Source: CADEEX01 sp040081555 (lineage in GTDB: Bacteria; Acidobacteriota; Vicinamibacteria; Vicinamibacterales; CAVVIG01). From it: a stretch of 29,565 bases of DNA. This document shows positions 8,895-17,611 of the stretch, in pieces. The stretch is from the NCBI GenBank assembly GCA_040081555.1, contig JBEBGG010000035.1, forward strand, positions 1-29,565. Direction: 5' to 3'. Position 1 is the stretch's first letter. Each line of letters begins with the position of its first letter. Under the pieces are notes generated by a model. It was not told the DNA's origin, did not search any database, and saw only the letters and a program-made list of their open reading frames with translations. Position numbers and translations under genes: made by a program.

Positions 8895-11591
8895 CTACTC
8901 GGTCGGACGGTCTTCGCCGTGTGCCGGCAAATACAGCGAGTTGAACAGGAGCGGAAATGTTGCGTGGGTCTGTGCGCGGTGCTGTGGGCGCAGACCAAAG
9001 AGCACCACGCGACCCGCCGGCTTCATGTCGAACGACACGACGGCCGCACGCCCGGCCATGAGTTCTTCGCCCCGCAGCCACCCTGAGGCGACGACGTCCT
9101 GATTGGGATATCGCGCAATGACGGTCGGCTTCAGTGAGTGGAACCCCTCGAGTGTCGAGAAGAACGGGCTGTTGTTGTAAAAGCCGTAGCTACTGGCCGC
9201 CATGCCAAATCCCATGGGCTGCGTGGTATCGACCTGGATGCGCAGGATGGTGCCAGGAGCGAAATGCTGATCGCGGCGCAGTGCGCGCTTGAGATTCCGC
9301 ACCGGAATCGGGAAACGGTCAATCGCCAGATCGGATGCGGCACCGAGCGTCACGAGCGTGCCTCCCTCGGCCACGAAACGACTGATCTGATCAAGCCCCA
9401 CATCGCCGATGCCGCCGCGGTACTCGGCGCGTACGGTGTTGGCGAGGTAGCCGTCGATAATCTCGCGCGGAAACTGATCGGCGAAGATGATCGTCTCGAA
9501 ACGCTGGCGCAGGTTGCCGTCGCGCACATCCTTGTTATGAATGGTCGTGTAAGGGAACTCATACTGCTCGAGCACCCAGCGCGTCCACCCCTCGTCGATG
9601 TTGCCGCCGGTCCACGGATAGTACAGGCCGATACGCGGCATGCGGATAGGCCGCCGTGGCTCAGCGACTGCCGCTACTCCGGCCGACGGGGATGATCCCG
9701 CGACTCCCGGATCCCGTGCACCAGTGGCCGCGGTCGCGACCACGGTGAGTCCGAACTCTTTGGCGACCGCGTCAACTGCGTCCCTCGACACATCGTCGGC
9801 AACCACCTGGGAGCCGCTTTGAAACGACAGCCTCGCCCCGCCTTTGATGAGGCGATTCATGGCAATGGCCGTGTCTGGTCCCAGATACTCGAAGACATAC
9901 TGCGGCCCAGTGCCAACGATGCGCCCTGGCGCCCGCGTGATCGCTGCCACCTTCGTCATCCGCACGTGTGCCACCGACGTGGTCACGAACTTCACGTCAA
10001 CACCGAACAGCATGCCGAGCGACCAGGCCGTGACGTCATATGGCGGGTCGGGCGCCGCCTCGTTCGATCGGCGCACCTCCGGATACATCTGCCGCTCGAG
10101 TAGATCTTTTGCGTAGCGGGCAAAGACCTGTGTCATTGGCACCACGTAGCTCCCAGCAGCGAAGCTGTCGTCGTCTGTCGAGAACGGCGCATCGGCTCGA
10201 TACACCTCGACACCGCCCATCATCAGCCTCTCGGCCAGGTGTCCCGCCTCACGTGGGTCGTGCTGGTCGGCAGGAATGACGATCGCCTTGAGCGCACCGG
10301 AGCGGCCATCCTCGATGGTGGTCCGATTCACCTCGTAGATGTGCCGAAGGATGGTCTCCCGCCGATCGGCCGCCGTTTCGAGTAGCGCCATTGTCGCGAT
10401 CAGCTCGTAGTCCACGATGTCGCGGAGCGTCCACTTGCCACCCATCCACGGTCGGGGATATTCGGATCGTGGAGTCGTGTCGGTTGGCGGTGGCAGTCGG
10501 GTCGTGGTGAAGGTGGGATCCGAGCTGTCGTGGTTCGGCCCTTCGGATGCGCCGACGTCGGGCCGCGTGGCGCGCTGCTGATCGACCGGCCCTGCAATTC
10601 GGACGCTGGCCACCTCCGTCAACAGGCCGATCTGGTTGTGCCACCAGCCACTCCAGGCCATCGCACCTTCCCAGAAGTTCGTGTAGATCGAGTTGTGGAT
10701 GATGCCGTCCTTGCCCGCGGATTCAAGCGCCGCCGCCTGGGACTGTCCGAAGATCGTCGCCCAACGGTAGATCGCCGGGTGCACGTTCGGGTTGATCGGG
10801 TCGGTGGCCGGCATCACGAACATGCGCGGGCCGTTGGCGTTCATCTGATGTGCATCGAGCCACACAGTGGGAAACCAGTCGTGCCACGCCAGCTGCGCCG
10901 CGTACTGACTTTCCTTCTGCGTGAACATGTACATGTCGCGATTGCTGTCGTGTCCCACGTACCGGTGGTAGAGCAGCGGAAATGGACTCGACTCGTACGG
11001 TGTGCCGACGTTGCGATTGAACCAGTCGGTGATCATCGTCTGGCCGTCCGGGTTCAGGCTCGGCACGAGCAGGATGATCACGTTGTCGAGAATCTTCCTG
11101 GTGGTGGGGGAGTCGTCGGTGGCGAGCTGATGGACGAGCTCGAGGGCCATCTGCGTCGAGCCAATCTCGTTGGCGTGGGTCGCGCAGGTGATGAGCACGA
11201 CCGCCTTGCCCTGCCGGAATATCTCGTCTCGCTCTCGCGCCGAGGGCGCGCCGTTTTGGAAGTAGAGCCGGCGTTCGAGCTGTTTGTAGCGGTCGAGATT
11301 CTTGAGCGTGTCGGCCGAGGCGATCTCGAGGGCAATCATCGGCGTGCCGCCGCTGGTCTTGCCGAGCTCGCGATAGCGGACGCGGTCGGAACTCGAGCCC
11401 GCCAACTTCATGTAGTCGACGATCTTGTCCCACCGCGCGAGCTTGTTGTCGGTGCCGACCCTGAACCCGATAAACTGTTCCGGCGATGGCAGACTGCTGG
11501 CGGCCGTCAGCGTGGGCGCCTGTCTCAGCAACGCACCCGCCGCCAATGCGGCGAGGACGAAAGCGGCACGGAGCGCACGGCTCACGGTCAT
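8895..11591 (-). CDS. Secreted M14 family zinc carboxypeptidase
   Basis: An exported 898-residue metallopeptidase. I placed the start at ATG 11591 because it leads straight into a signal peptide (FVLAALAAGALL, cleavage around residues 30-32); ATG 11603 is also possible, and the frame upstream of it is unlikely. The catalytic domain (about 40-400) has zinc ligands His139 and Glu142 (THANEIGS) and His248 (LDAHQMN). It also has the substrate-binding NR pair in GHDSNRDMY (214-222) and the likely catalytic Glu326 in GLLTEVAS. The remaining 500 residues lack a recognised motif except a region near 700-850 that resembles a glutamine-amidotransferase-like fold. Such proteins are frequent in Acidobacteriota and probably degrade extracellular peptides. 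It is divergent from the aminotransferase gene. Confidence 0.92.
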   Translation of the reverse strand: MTVSRALRAAFVLAALAAGALLRQAPTLTAASSLPSPEQFIGFRVGTDNKLARWDKIVDYMKLAGSSSDRVRYRELGKTSGGTPMIALEIASADTLKNLDRYKQLERRLYFQNGAPSARERDEIFRQGKAVVLITCATHANEIGSTQMALELVHQLATDDSPTTRKILDNVIILLVPSLNPDGQTMITDWFNRNVGTPYESSPFPLLYHRYVGHDSNRDMYMFTQKESQYAAQLAWHDWFPTVWLDAHQMNANGPRMFVMPATDPINPNVHPAIYRWATIFGQSQAAALESAGKDGIIHNSIYTNFWEGAMAWSGWWHNQIGLLTEVASVRIAGPVDQQRATRPDVGASEGPNHDSSDPTFTTTRLPPPTDTTPRSEYPRPWMGGKWTLRDIVDYELIATMALLETAADRRETILRHIYEVNRTTIEDGRSGALKAIVIPADQHDPREAGHLAERLMMGGVEVYRADAPFSTDDDSFAAGSYVVPMTQVFARYAKDLLERQMYPEVRRSNEAAPDPPYDVTAWSLGMLFGVDVKFVTTSVAHVRMTKVAAITRAPGRIVGTGPQYVFEYLGPDTAIAMNRLIKGGARLSFQSGSQVVADDVSRDAVDAVAKEFGLTVVATAATGARDPGVAGSSPSAGVAAVAEPRRPIRMPRIGLYYPWTGGNIDEGWTRWVLEQYEFPYTTIHNKDVRDGNLRQRFETIIFADQFPREIIDGYLANTVRAEYRGGIGDVGLDQISRFVAEGGTLVTLGAASDLAIDRFPIPVRNLKRALRRDQHFAPGTILRIQVDTTQPMGFGMAASSYGFYNNSPFFSTLEGFHSLKPTVIARYPNQDVVASGWLRGEELMAGRAAVVSFDMKPAGRVVLFGLRPQHRAQTHATFPLLFNSLYLPAHGEDRPTE

Positions 11592-11601
11592 CTGAGCCAA
11601 C

Positions 11602-11649
11602 ATTATTACGTAGGGCAACCTTATTACGCGGCGCGACCCTTCGGGGTCG
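11602..11649. promoter_or_regulatory. Divergent control region: TTATTACG direct repeat and UUCG hairpin
   Basis: TTATTACG occurs at 11603-11610 and 11621-11628, an 18-bp period suited to a protein binding one face of DNA. The minus strand reads TAATAAT at 11608-11602, a candidate -10 for the M14 gene 10 nt before ATG 11591. A 6-bp hairpin CGACCC-TTCG-GGGTCG spans 11634-11649. Regulatory function is inferred. Confidence 0.4.
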
Positions 11650-11692
11650 GTGATTTCAGTCCGGCCGACGCTGGACACGACGAAGAGCACAT

Positions 11693-12865
11693 ATGCACCC
11701 CGTGACACATCCGTCGCGAATGGACCAAGTCCAGACGCCCATTATTCCGGTTGTCGGCGGCTGGATTCGAGAAACGCCTGGGACCATTTCGCTCGGGCAG
11801 GGGGTGGTGCACTATGGACCGCCGCCGATTGTGGCCGAGGCCGTGGCGAAGGCGCTCGGTGAGTCCTCGACGCACGAATACAACGACGGCGCAGGTATCC
11901 CTCTGTTGGTCGACGCGATCCGTAGAAAGCTCGCGGTTGAGAATCACATCGAGGTCGGCCGCGACACTCGCATCATGGTCACTGCCGGCGCCAACATGGC
12001 GTTCATGCACGCCGTGCTGGCCATCACCATGCCCGGCGACGAAGTGATTCTGCCGACGCCGTTTTATTTCAATCATGAGATGGCGATTGAGATGGCTGGA
12101 TGCAAGGCCGTTCGCGTCCCCACCGACGACCGCTATCAACTCCGTCTCGATCTGCTCGAACAGGCCATCACCCCTCGCACGCGCGCCCTCGTCACGATCT
12201 CGCCGAACAACCCGAGCGGCGCGGTGCTCAGTGAGCCGTCGTTGCGCGCCGTTAATGCGCTCTGCCGTGTGCGTGGCATCGTCCATATCAGCGATGAGCC
12301 GTACGAATACTTCACCTACGGGAGCGCGACGCACGTGTCCCCGGCGTCCTTTCCAGATGCGGCCGGACACACGATTTCGCTCTACTCGCTGTCGAAGGCC
12401 TACGGGTTCGCGGGCTGGCGCATCGGCTACATGGTGTATCCCGAAGCGATGGCGGCGGCGGTGATGAAGAGTCAGGACACGATCCTGATCTGCCCGACGA
12501 TTGCCGCTCAAGTTGGTGCCGCTGCCGCGTTGTCCGTTGGCCGGAGCTACTCCGAGCCGTTCGTCCGCGAGCTCGCATCGATCCGCGACATCGTGGTCTC
12601 GGAGTTGTCAACCCTCGGGGAGCTCGCGACGGTGCCTGCGGCTGACGGCGCGTTCTATGTTCTCCTGCGTGTGAATCGGCCGCTCGATCCGCTAGTCCTC
12701 GGTGAGCGTCTCGTCCGCGAGCACAAGGTTGCGGTGGTCCCGGGAGTCTCATTCGGAATGACGGACGGCTGCTATTTCCGCGTCGCGTTCGGTGCCCTGC
12801 AAAAGGCCACCGTGACCGAAGGCATTGGTCGCCTCATCGCAGGCCTCAAGGCGATTGCCAAATGA
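11693..12865 (+). CDS. PLP-dependent class I/II aminotransferase
   Basis: A 390-residue fold-type I aminotransferase of the aspartate aminotransferase superfamily. Landmarks: ITAGANMAF-like region at 96-105, SPNNPSGAVLS at 170-180 (substrate and cofactor Asn), SDEPYEYF with Asp201 and Tyr204, SLSKAYGFAGWRIGY with the Schiff-base Lys235 and phosphate-binding Arg243, and a C-terminal Arg in FRVAFG for the alpha-carboxylate. The start may be ATG 11693 or ATG 11720; neither has a strong ribosome site. The exact amino-acid substrate cannot be told. It overlaps the following gene by 4 bp (ATGA) and is divergent from the M14 gene. Confidence 0.93.
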   Translation: MHPVTHPSRMDQVQTPIIPVVGGWIRETPGTISLGQGVVHYGPPPIVAEAVAKALGESSTHEYNDGAGIPLLVDAIRRKLAVENHIEVGRDTRIMVTAGANMAFMHAVLAITMPGDEVILPTPFYFNHEMAIEMAGCKAVRVPTDDRYQLRLDLLEQAITPRTRALVTISPNNPSGAVLSEPSLRAVNALCRVRGIVHISDEPYEYFTYGSATHVSPASFPDAAGHTISLYSLSKAYGFAGWRIGYMVYPEAMAAAVMKSQDTILICPTIAAQVGAAAALSVGRSYSEPFVRELASIRDIVVSELSTLGELATVPAADGAFYVLLRVNRPLDPLVLGERLVREHKVAVVPGVSFGMTDGCYFRVAFGALQKATVTEGIGRLIAGLKAIAK

Positions 12866-13527
12866 AGGCCGCGGTCATCATTGGCGCAATGCTCGCGCTC
12901 TTTGCGCTCGCCATTGCCGGTCTGTGGGGCACGGTTGGCGGCCTGGTGGATCAAGCCGGTGCTCGTGAAGCGCGGCTGGTGTCGATCGACGTTCGCTTCT
13001 CGCTGACTGACAGCGCGGGCGCGCCGCTGCCGGACGCGCCGGTCCGTCTTGTGTTCGGTGCGAAGCCGGAGCAACAACCCGCTTCGTCCGGACAGAGCTT
13101 CACGACGGACGCACGCGGCACCTATGCCTTCACGACGAAGGCGCCGCTCGACAAGTCGCAAAAGAAGCGGCCCACGAATTTCGTGGATAGTCTGTTCGCG
13201 AAGCCCGAGCTCACCGACCATCTCAGCGTCGGTGCGGAACTCGGCTACATGACGTACCGCTGGTTGTATGTCGCCAATGTCTATCGCTTTCCGGATGGCG
13301 CCGTGGTCCACAACGGTGTTGCGCTCTACACACGAGACGACCAGGGGCACTTCTCCAGGCCGGCGGAGCAAGATGGCAGCGGGGGCTGGAAGATCGCCGA
13401 TCTCGGCACCATGCGCCTGACGACACTCGGTCACGACCTCACGCGAGTGTCGCTCGATCGCACGGCGGAGGACCACTGGGCGCTGTCCCTGTCGTTGGCG
13501 CGTCAGCCACCGCCGGTCGTCCGATAG
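12862..13527 (+). CDS. Membrane-anchored protein of unknown function
   Basis: A 221-residue protein not recognised as a known family. Residues 5-27 form a hydrophobic segment (signal anchor or uncleaved signal). The segment VSIDVRFSLTDSAGAPLPDAPVRLVFG (about 40-66) looks like one beta-sandwich module of the carboxypeptidase-regulatory or Ig type, where ligand-binding or transport proteins carry small extracytoplasmic domains. The rest is mixed beta with many aromatic residues. Its ATG overlaps the aminotransferase stop (ATGA), so translation is probably coupled; whether the two products work together is unknown. Confidence 0.7.
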   Translation: MKAAVIIGAMLALFALAIAGLWGTVGGLVDQAGAREARLVSIDVRFSLTDSAGAPLPDAPVRLVFGAKPEQQPASSGQSFTTDARGTYAFTTKAPLDKSQKKRPTNFVDSLFAKPELTDHLSVGAELGYMTYRWLYVANVYRFPDGAVVHNGVALYTRDDQGHFSRPAEQDGSGGWKIADLGTMRLTTLGHDLTRVSLDRTAEDHWALSLSLARQPPPVVR

Positions 13528-13571
13528 CCCGGGCGAAAACCTTGTTGATGCGCTCGCCGGCCGGCAACGTG

Positions 13572-13577
13572 TATAGT
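13572..13577 (+). promoter_or_regulatory. Candidate -10 box of the cytochrome/PQQ dehydrogenase unit
   Basis: TATAGT in the 99-bp gap before the cytochrome gene. A TTGATG at 13545-13550 is a possible -35 but the 21-bp spacer is too long, so only the -10 is supported. Confidence 0.35.
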
Positions 13578-13626
13578 CCCCGCGTAAGACGGCGTCGAGC
13601 TCGAATTTCAGTAACGGAGCTCACCC

Positions 13627-14463
13627 ATGCGGGGCGGACTCGATTCTGGAAGGCCGAAATCTATGCGAATCACCATCGCCGGGACGTTGATGGCAGGCGG
13701 CCTCATCGTCTGTTCACTGACCATCGTGCGCGCGCAAGCGCCTGCCCCGACGACCAATCCTTTTGCCGGTAATGCCGAGGCCGCGCAGACCGGCATGGGC
13801 CTGTTTCGTGCCCGGTGCGCCGACTGTCACGGCATGGATGCGCGAGGGGTACGCGGTCCGGACCTTACGCAGGTGTGGGCGAGCGGCCGTTCTGACGAGG
13901 GGCTGTTTCGGACCGTGCGTCAGGGAGTGCCCGGCACGGAAATGCCGGCGGCGCGAGGGACCGACGACGAGATCTGGAAGCTGCTGGCGTATGTCAAGAC
14001 GCTCGCGTCGCCAGTCGCCACCGGGGTGCCGGCCGGCAACGCGGAGAACGGCGCCCGTGTCTTCGGGGCGCAGTGCGCCGGTTGTCATCGCGTGAATGGG
14101 CGCGGCGGGCGGCTCGGTCCTGACCTCTCGCGCGTCGGCCTGTCGCGCGCCCGCGCCGCGCTGGTGCGCCGCATTCGCGGTGCGGAAGAGGACTGGATCG
14201 ACGGCTACGAGCCGGTGACCGTGACCACCAAGAACGGGCAGACCGTCCGTGGGGTGAAAAAGAACGGCGACCTGTTCTCGGTGCAGGTGATGGACACTCG
14301 CGACCGCATCCAGGGTTACAACCGCGCCGACGTGCAGACTGTGGCTGAGCCGAAGCAATCGGCCATGCCTCCCTTCGACATCACGCGTCTTTCCGAAAAT
14401 GATCTCAACGACCTCCTGAGCTACCTGTCGACGCTCAGAGGCTTTGATCCGTCTGTGAAATGA
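13627..14463 (+). CDS. Diheme c-type cytochrome
   Basis: A 278-residue periplasmic electron carrier. The ATG at 13627 follows a GGAG 8 nt upstream; ATG 13663 follows GGAAGG and gives a tidier signal peptide (MRITIAGTLMAGGLIVCSLTIVRAQA), so both starts are possible. The first heme domain has CADCH (64-68) and a likely distal Met in GTEMPA. The second has CAGCH (150-154) and a likely Met in SAMPP. About 80 residues between these include GPDLSRVGLS, GYEPVTVTTKNGQTVRGV and a terminal ENDLNDLLSYLSTL, which matches the pattern of the Planctomycete-type putative heme-binding domain (TIGR02603). It overlaps the dehydrogenase gene by 4 bp and is its probable electron acceptor. Confidence 0.9.
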   Translation: MRGGLDSGRPKSMRITIAGTLMAGGLIVCSLTIVRAQAPAPTTNPFAGNAEAAQTGMGLFRARCADCHGMDARGVRGPDLTQVWASGRSDEGLFRTVRQGVPGTEMPAARGTDDEIWKLLAYVKTLASPVATGVPAGNAENGARVFGAQCAGCHRVNGRGGRLGPDLSRVGLSRARAALVRRIRGAEEDWIDGYEPVTVTTKNGQTVRGVKKNGDLFSVQVMDTRDRIQGYNRADVQTVAEPKQSAMPPFDITRLSENDLNDLLSYLSTLRGFDPSVK

Positions 14464-16100
14464 ACATGCGTAACCTTCTTCGTCTTGCGCTCGTCACGTC
14501 GCTCGCCACGGCCACGCTCACTGCGCAGCAGCCGGCGGTTCCTGGCCCCATCACCGCACAGGACATCGGCAACGGCCTTACGGCAGACGGTGCCAACTGG
14601 CTGACGTTTGGCGGTAACTACGCCAATCATCGATTCAGCCCGCTCACGCAGATCACGCCGGAAAATGTCGGCAAGCTGCAGCCGCAGTGGACGTTTCAGA
14701 CCAACACGCTCGGCAACTTCGAGACCACGACGCTGGTTCGGGACAACGTCCTCTACGTGACCGGTCCCCAGAATGTGGCCTGGGCGATTGACGCGCGCAG
14801 CGGCCGGCAGATCTGGCGCTACCGTCGCGAGCTGCCGCCGGGGCTGACGGCGTGCTGTGGACTCGTGAACCGCGGTTTCGCGGCCCTCAACGATCGACTC
14901 TTCATGGTGACGCTCGACGCACACCTGCTTGCGCTCGACATGAAGACGGGGGCCATCGTCTGGGACGCGGTGCTGGCGGATTACACGCAGGGCTATGCGG
15001 CGACGTTGGCGCCGCTGGTCGTCAAGAACAAGGTGATCGTGGGCGTTGCCGGCGGGGAGCGAGGCATTCGTGGGTTCATCGATGCCTACGACACGCAGAC
15101 CGGAAAGCAGGCGTGGCGGTTCTACACCATTCCTGGGCCCGGACAACCGGGCAACAATTCGTGGTCCGGTGACTCGTGGAAGATCGGCGGCTCAGGTGTC
15201 TGGGTGACCGGCGCCTACGATGCAGAACAGAACCTGCTGTTCTATGGCACTGGCAATCCCGGACCCGACTATTACGGTGCTGTGCGCGAGGGCGACAATC
15301 TCTACAGCTGTTCGCTGCTCGCACTCGACGCCGACACGGGCACGTTGAAGTGGCACTACCAGTTCACACCGCACGACATCCACGACTACGACTCGACCGA
15401 GGTCCCGATCCTGGCGGACCTGCCGATCAACGGTCAGCTACGCAAGACCGTGATGTTTGCCAATCGCAACGGCTTCTACTACACGCTCGATCGGACCACC
15501 GGCCGTCCGATTGTCGCCAAGCCATTTGTGCAGACCACCTGGGCCAAGACGATCGACCCGCAGGGCCGGCCGATGCTCGAGCCTGGGCACGTGCCTGATG
15601 AGAAAGGCGAGACGACGTGCCCCGATCTCTACGGCGGTACCAATTTCTGGCCGCCCTCCTACGATCCGCGCAGCCGTCTGTTCTTTGTGAACGCGCGCGA
15701 GGCCTGTGCGACGTTCTTCGCATTCAAGCCGGAATACGTCGCTGGTCAGGCCTATACGGGCGGCGGGCAGCAACTCGTCAACACCCGTACTGATCGCCCT
15801 TATGGGGCACTTCGCGCCATCGATCCTGTCACTGGCGAACGCAAGTGGGAATTTGTGACGCCGACGCCGTCACGCTCGGGTGTCCTCACCACGGCTTCGA
15901 ACCTGTTGTTCTCTGGCGACGGCGAAGGCAATCTGCTGGCACTCGACTCACGCACCGGCAAGTTGCTGTGGCGTTATCAGATGGGGGCCACGCTGCACGG
16001 TACCTCGCCTGTGACCTACATCCTCGACGGCCGACAGCAGATCCTCGTGCCGTCCGGCACGTCGCTGACTGCCTGGGCCTTGCCTGCTGACGCGCGGTAA
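14460..16100 (+). CDS. PQQ-dependent alcohol dehydrogenase, probably lanthanide type
   Basis: A 546-residue periplasmic quinoprotein of the methanol/ethanol dehydrogenase family, oxidising an alcohol and passing electrons to a cytochrome c. Signal peptide MRNLLRLALVTSLATATLTA; ATG 14466 is an alternative start. Repeated W-docking blades (ARSGRQIWRYRRE, TQTGKQAWRF, SRTGKLLWRYQMG) build the propeller. The vicinal disulfide is Cys132-Cys133. Metal ligands by homology are Glu200 (GGERGIRGF), Asn266 (GTGNPGP) and the catalytic Asp309. Asp311, two residues later in HDIHDYD, is the extra ligand found in lanthanide-dependent XoxF-like enzymes; calcium enzymes have Ala or another residue there. No PQQ synthesis genes are in the window. 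Substrate is unknown. Confidence 0.92.
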   Translation: MNMRNLLRLALVTSLATATLTAQQPAVPGPITAQDIGNGLTADGANWLTFGGNYANHRFSPLTQITPENVGKLQPQWTFQTNTLGNFETTTLVRDNVLYVTGPQNVAWAIDARSGRQIWRYRRELPPGLTACCGLVNRGFAALNDRLFMVTLDAHLLALDMKTGAIVWDAVLADYTQGYAATLAPLVVKNKVIVGVAGGERGIRGFIDAYDTQTGKQAWRFYTIPGPGQPGNNSWSGDSWKIGGSGVWVTGAYDAEQNLLFYGTGNPGPDYYGAVREGDNLYSCSLLALDADTGTLKWHYQFTPHDIHDYDSTEVPILADLPINGQLRKTVMFANRNGFYYTLDRTTGRPIVAKPFVQTTWAKTIDPQGRPMLEPGHVPDEKGETTCPDLYGGTNFWPPSYDPRSRLFFVNAREACATFFAFKPEYVAGQAYTGGGQQLVNTRTDRPYGALRAIDPVTGERKWEFVTPTPSRSGVLTTASNLLFSGDGEGNLLALDSRTGKLLWRYQMGATLHGTSPVTYILDGRQQILVPSGTSLTAWALPADAR

Positions 16101-16110
16101 CGTCCGACCG

Positions 16111-16878
16111 CTACTGCGCGTGCTGTAGCGGATAGCAGATCACGCCCTGCGGTGAGGCGACGCCGCAGAATCGGCCGACGCCGGGAATATCCCGGACCGG
16201 CACACAGAGGTTCCCGCCCAGCTGCACGGCTTTCTGGACGGTCTCGTCTACGTTGCGGACGGTGAAGTAGACACCCCAGTGCGAAAGAAGCGACGTGCCC
16301 GGTGGAATCGCCATCAGGCCAGCGACCTTGATGCCATTCAGGCTGAACGTCGTGTAGTCGTCGCCACCAGGCATCGTCTTCGTGTCCGAGTCCCAGCCAA
16401 ACAGCGCTTCGTAGAAGGCTGTGGCTCGAGCCGTGTCAGACGTGATCGTTTCGAAAGCGGTCGGTGCGCCGTGGAGCCGAGGGTCTACGTCGAAGCCCTG
16501 CATTCTGTTGGGCTGCCAGAGGTCGAACTCAGCGCCCAATGGGTCGTGGCAGACCGCCATGCGTCCCTGCGTCATGATGTCGAACGCTTCCTTCGCTGAG
16601 CCGCCAAGCTCTTTCACCCGCGCGCCGGTGGCATCTGCATCCGCTACCTTCACCATCACGCTAAATCCAGCCGTCGCCCCCTTCGGCGTATTCATGCCGT
16701 GCAGGTCAAACATTCCGCCGATATCGCGACCCTCGAGGCGGACGACGTAGCCGAGACCGGCCATGTCCTTGAAGGTCCAGCCAAACAATTCGCCGAAGAA
16801 CGCCTTCGCTGCTTCCGGTGTCGGCGTCAGCATGTTGATCCAGCAAATCTCTCCGGCGTTCCGCGTGCGTGTCGGCAT
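16111..16878 (-). CDS. Two-domain VOC (glyoxalase/bleomycin-resistance fold) protein
   Basis: A 255-residue protein of two vicinal-oxygen-chelate modules. The start is ATG 16878, preceded by AGGAG 5 nt upstream; the longer frame to 16995 adds sequence unlike the family. Module 1 (about 1-120) begins GEICWINMLTPTPEAAKAFFGELFGWTF; module 2 (about 130-250) begins AFETITSDTARATAFYEALFGWDS and ends PGVGRFCGVASPQGVICYPLQ. This CFP-30B-like pairing is common in soil bacteria and has no settled substrate; the modules may bind metal poorly. The gene converges on the PQQ dehydrogenase (10 bp between stops) and is divergent from the next gene. Confidence 0.87.
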   Translation of the reverse strand: MPTRTRNAGEICWINMLTPTPEAAKAFFGELFGWTFKDMAGLGYVVRLEGRDIGGMFDLHGMNTPKGATAGFSVMVKVADADATGARVKELGGSAKEAFDIMTQGRMAVCHDPLGAEFDLWQPNRMQGFDVDPRLHGAPTAFETITSDTARATAFYEALFGWDSDTKTMPGGDDYTTFSLNGIKVAGLMAIPPGTSLLSHWGVYFTVRNVDETVQKAVQLGGNLCVPVRDIPGVGRFCGVASPQGVICYPLQHAQ

Positions 16879-16950
16879 CGACGCTCCTGTTCGCCAGCGA
16901 TCTTGCCACGGCGCCGCGACAACCGGGTAAGGCGAGAGCGTGAGTCGGGG

Positions 16951-16956
16951 TACACT
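16951..16956 (+). promoter_or_regulatory. Candidate -10 box of the Cys-rich protein gene
   Basis: TACACT, 16 nt before GTG 16973. If used, the alternative GTG at 16940 would lie upstream of the transcript, which favours 16973. Confidence 0.35.
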
Positions 16957-16972
16957 CGCCAAAGAGTCATCC

Positions 16973-17611
16973 GTGAATCGTCGTCTGTCCTTCACATTCT
17001 TTTTGCTGGTGTTGGTCTTCGCCTCCGCGAGCTGTCAATCGCAGTCCGTGGTGCGGCCTGATTCCAGCGCGTGCTTCCTCGGACCGATGGATCTGCCGAG
17101 AGCGCAGCCGTCGGTGGCTGATTCGCCGGCGGTTGTCTGCTTCACCGGAAGATTGGGCTGTCCGAATCCGCGTCCGATCGGCGCACGCACGCTTGTCGGG
17201 CTGTCGACGTGCACCGATGGAGACGTGGACCCGGATAGCAGCGTCGTCGTTAGCGGAACGGGCACCACCAGCGCTTCAATCAACACGCCCTGCAAACCGA
17301 AAGCGCTGATCTGCCCGCTGATTGACCCTCATGGCAATTCGCCGCTGCGTTACCCGATTGTCCGGGCGGGAGATGCTTGCCCGGCCGTGGTGAACGTCCT
17401 GCTCCAGGCGTCTGGCGATGGGGGTGGTGGCCTCGAATGGCAGGTGCAGAACTACACGTTGAGCGGCGGCAAGTGCGTCGCCACGGGTGCACCGCGAGTT
17501 GGTGGGACATCAATGCCCGGGCCATGCTGCGCCAGCCACCTCGAGATTCCGGTGCCTGAGCGGGGCAAGACCTTCCGCCTGATCGCGCGTACCGACTGGC
17601 TCGCGCCGTAG
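16973..17611 (+). CDS. Exported Cys-rich protein, possible lipoprotein
   Basis: A 212-residue protein starting at GTG 16973. The signal sequence NRRLSFTFFLLVLVFASASC ends in a weak lipobox (SASC), so lipidation at Cys21 is possible. The mature part has 10 further cysteines in 190 residues, including an adjacent pair (GPCCASH), suggesting disulfides in an extracytoplasmic fold. I do not recognise a domain. A terminator-like hairpin overlaps the stop codon. It stands alone between a divergent VOC gene and the convergent rlmA gene. Confidence 0.68.
   Translation: MNRRLSFTFFLLVLVFASASCQSQSVVRPDSSACFLGPMDLPRAQPSVADSPAVVCFTGRLGCPNPRPIGARTLVGLSTCTDGDVDPDSSVVVSGTGTTSASINTPCKPKALICPLIDPHGNSPLRYPIVRAGDACPAVVNVLLQASGDGGGGLEWQVQNYTLSGGKCVATGAPRVGGTSMPGPCCASHLEIPVPERGKTFRLIARTDWLAP

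Noticed and set aside
8800..9081. N-terminal extension of the asparaginase-like frame
   Set aside because: It overlaps the end of the M14 gene, crosses the palindrome and has non-homologous Arg-rich composition.
10530..11705. 391-codon frame antisense to the M14 peptidase
   Set aside because: Shadow frame; the M14 strand has the full set of catalytic residues.
13714..14358. 214-codon frame antisense to the cytochrome
   Set aside because: No motif; the sense strand has two CxxCH heme sites.
16879..16995. N-terminal extension of the VOC frame
   Set aside because: A good ribosome site precedes ATG 16878 and the extension would overlap the divergent gene.
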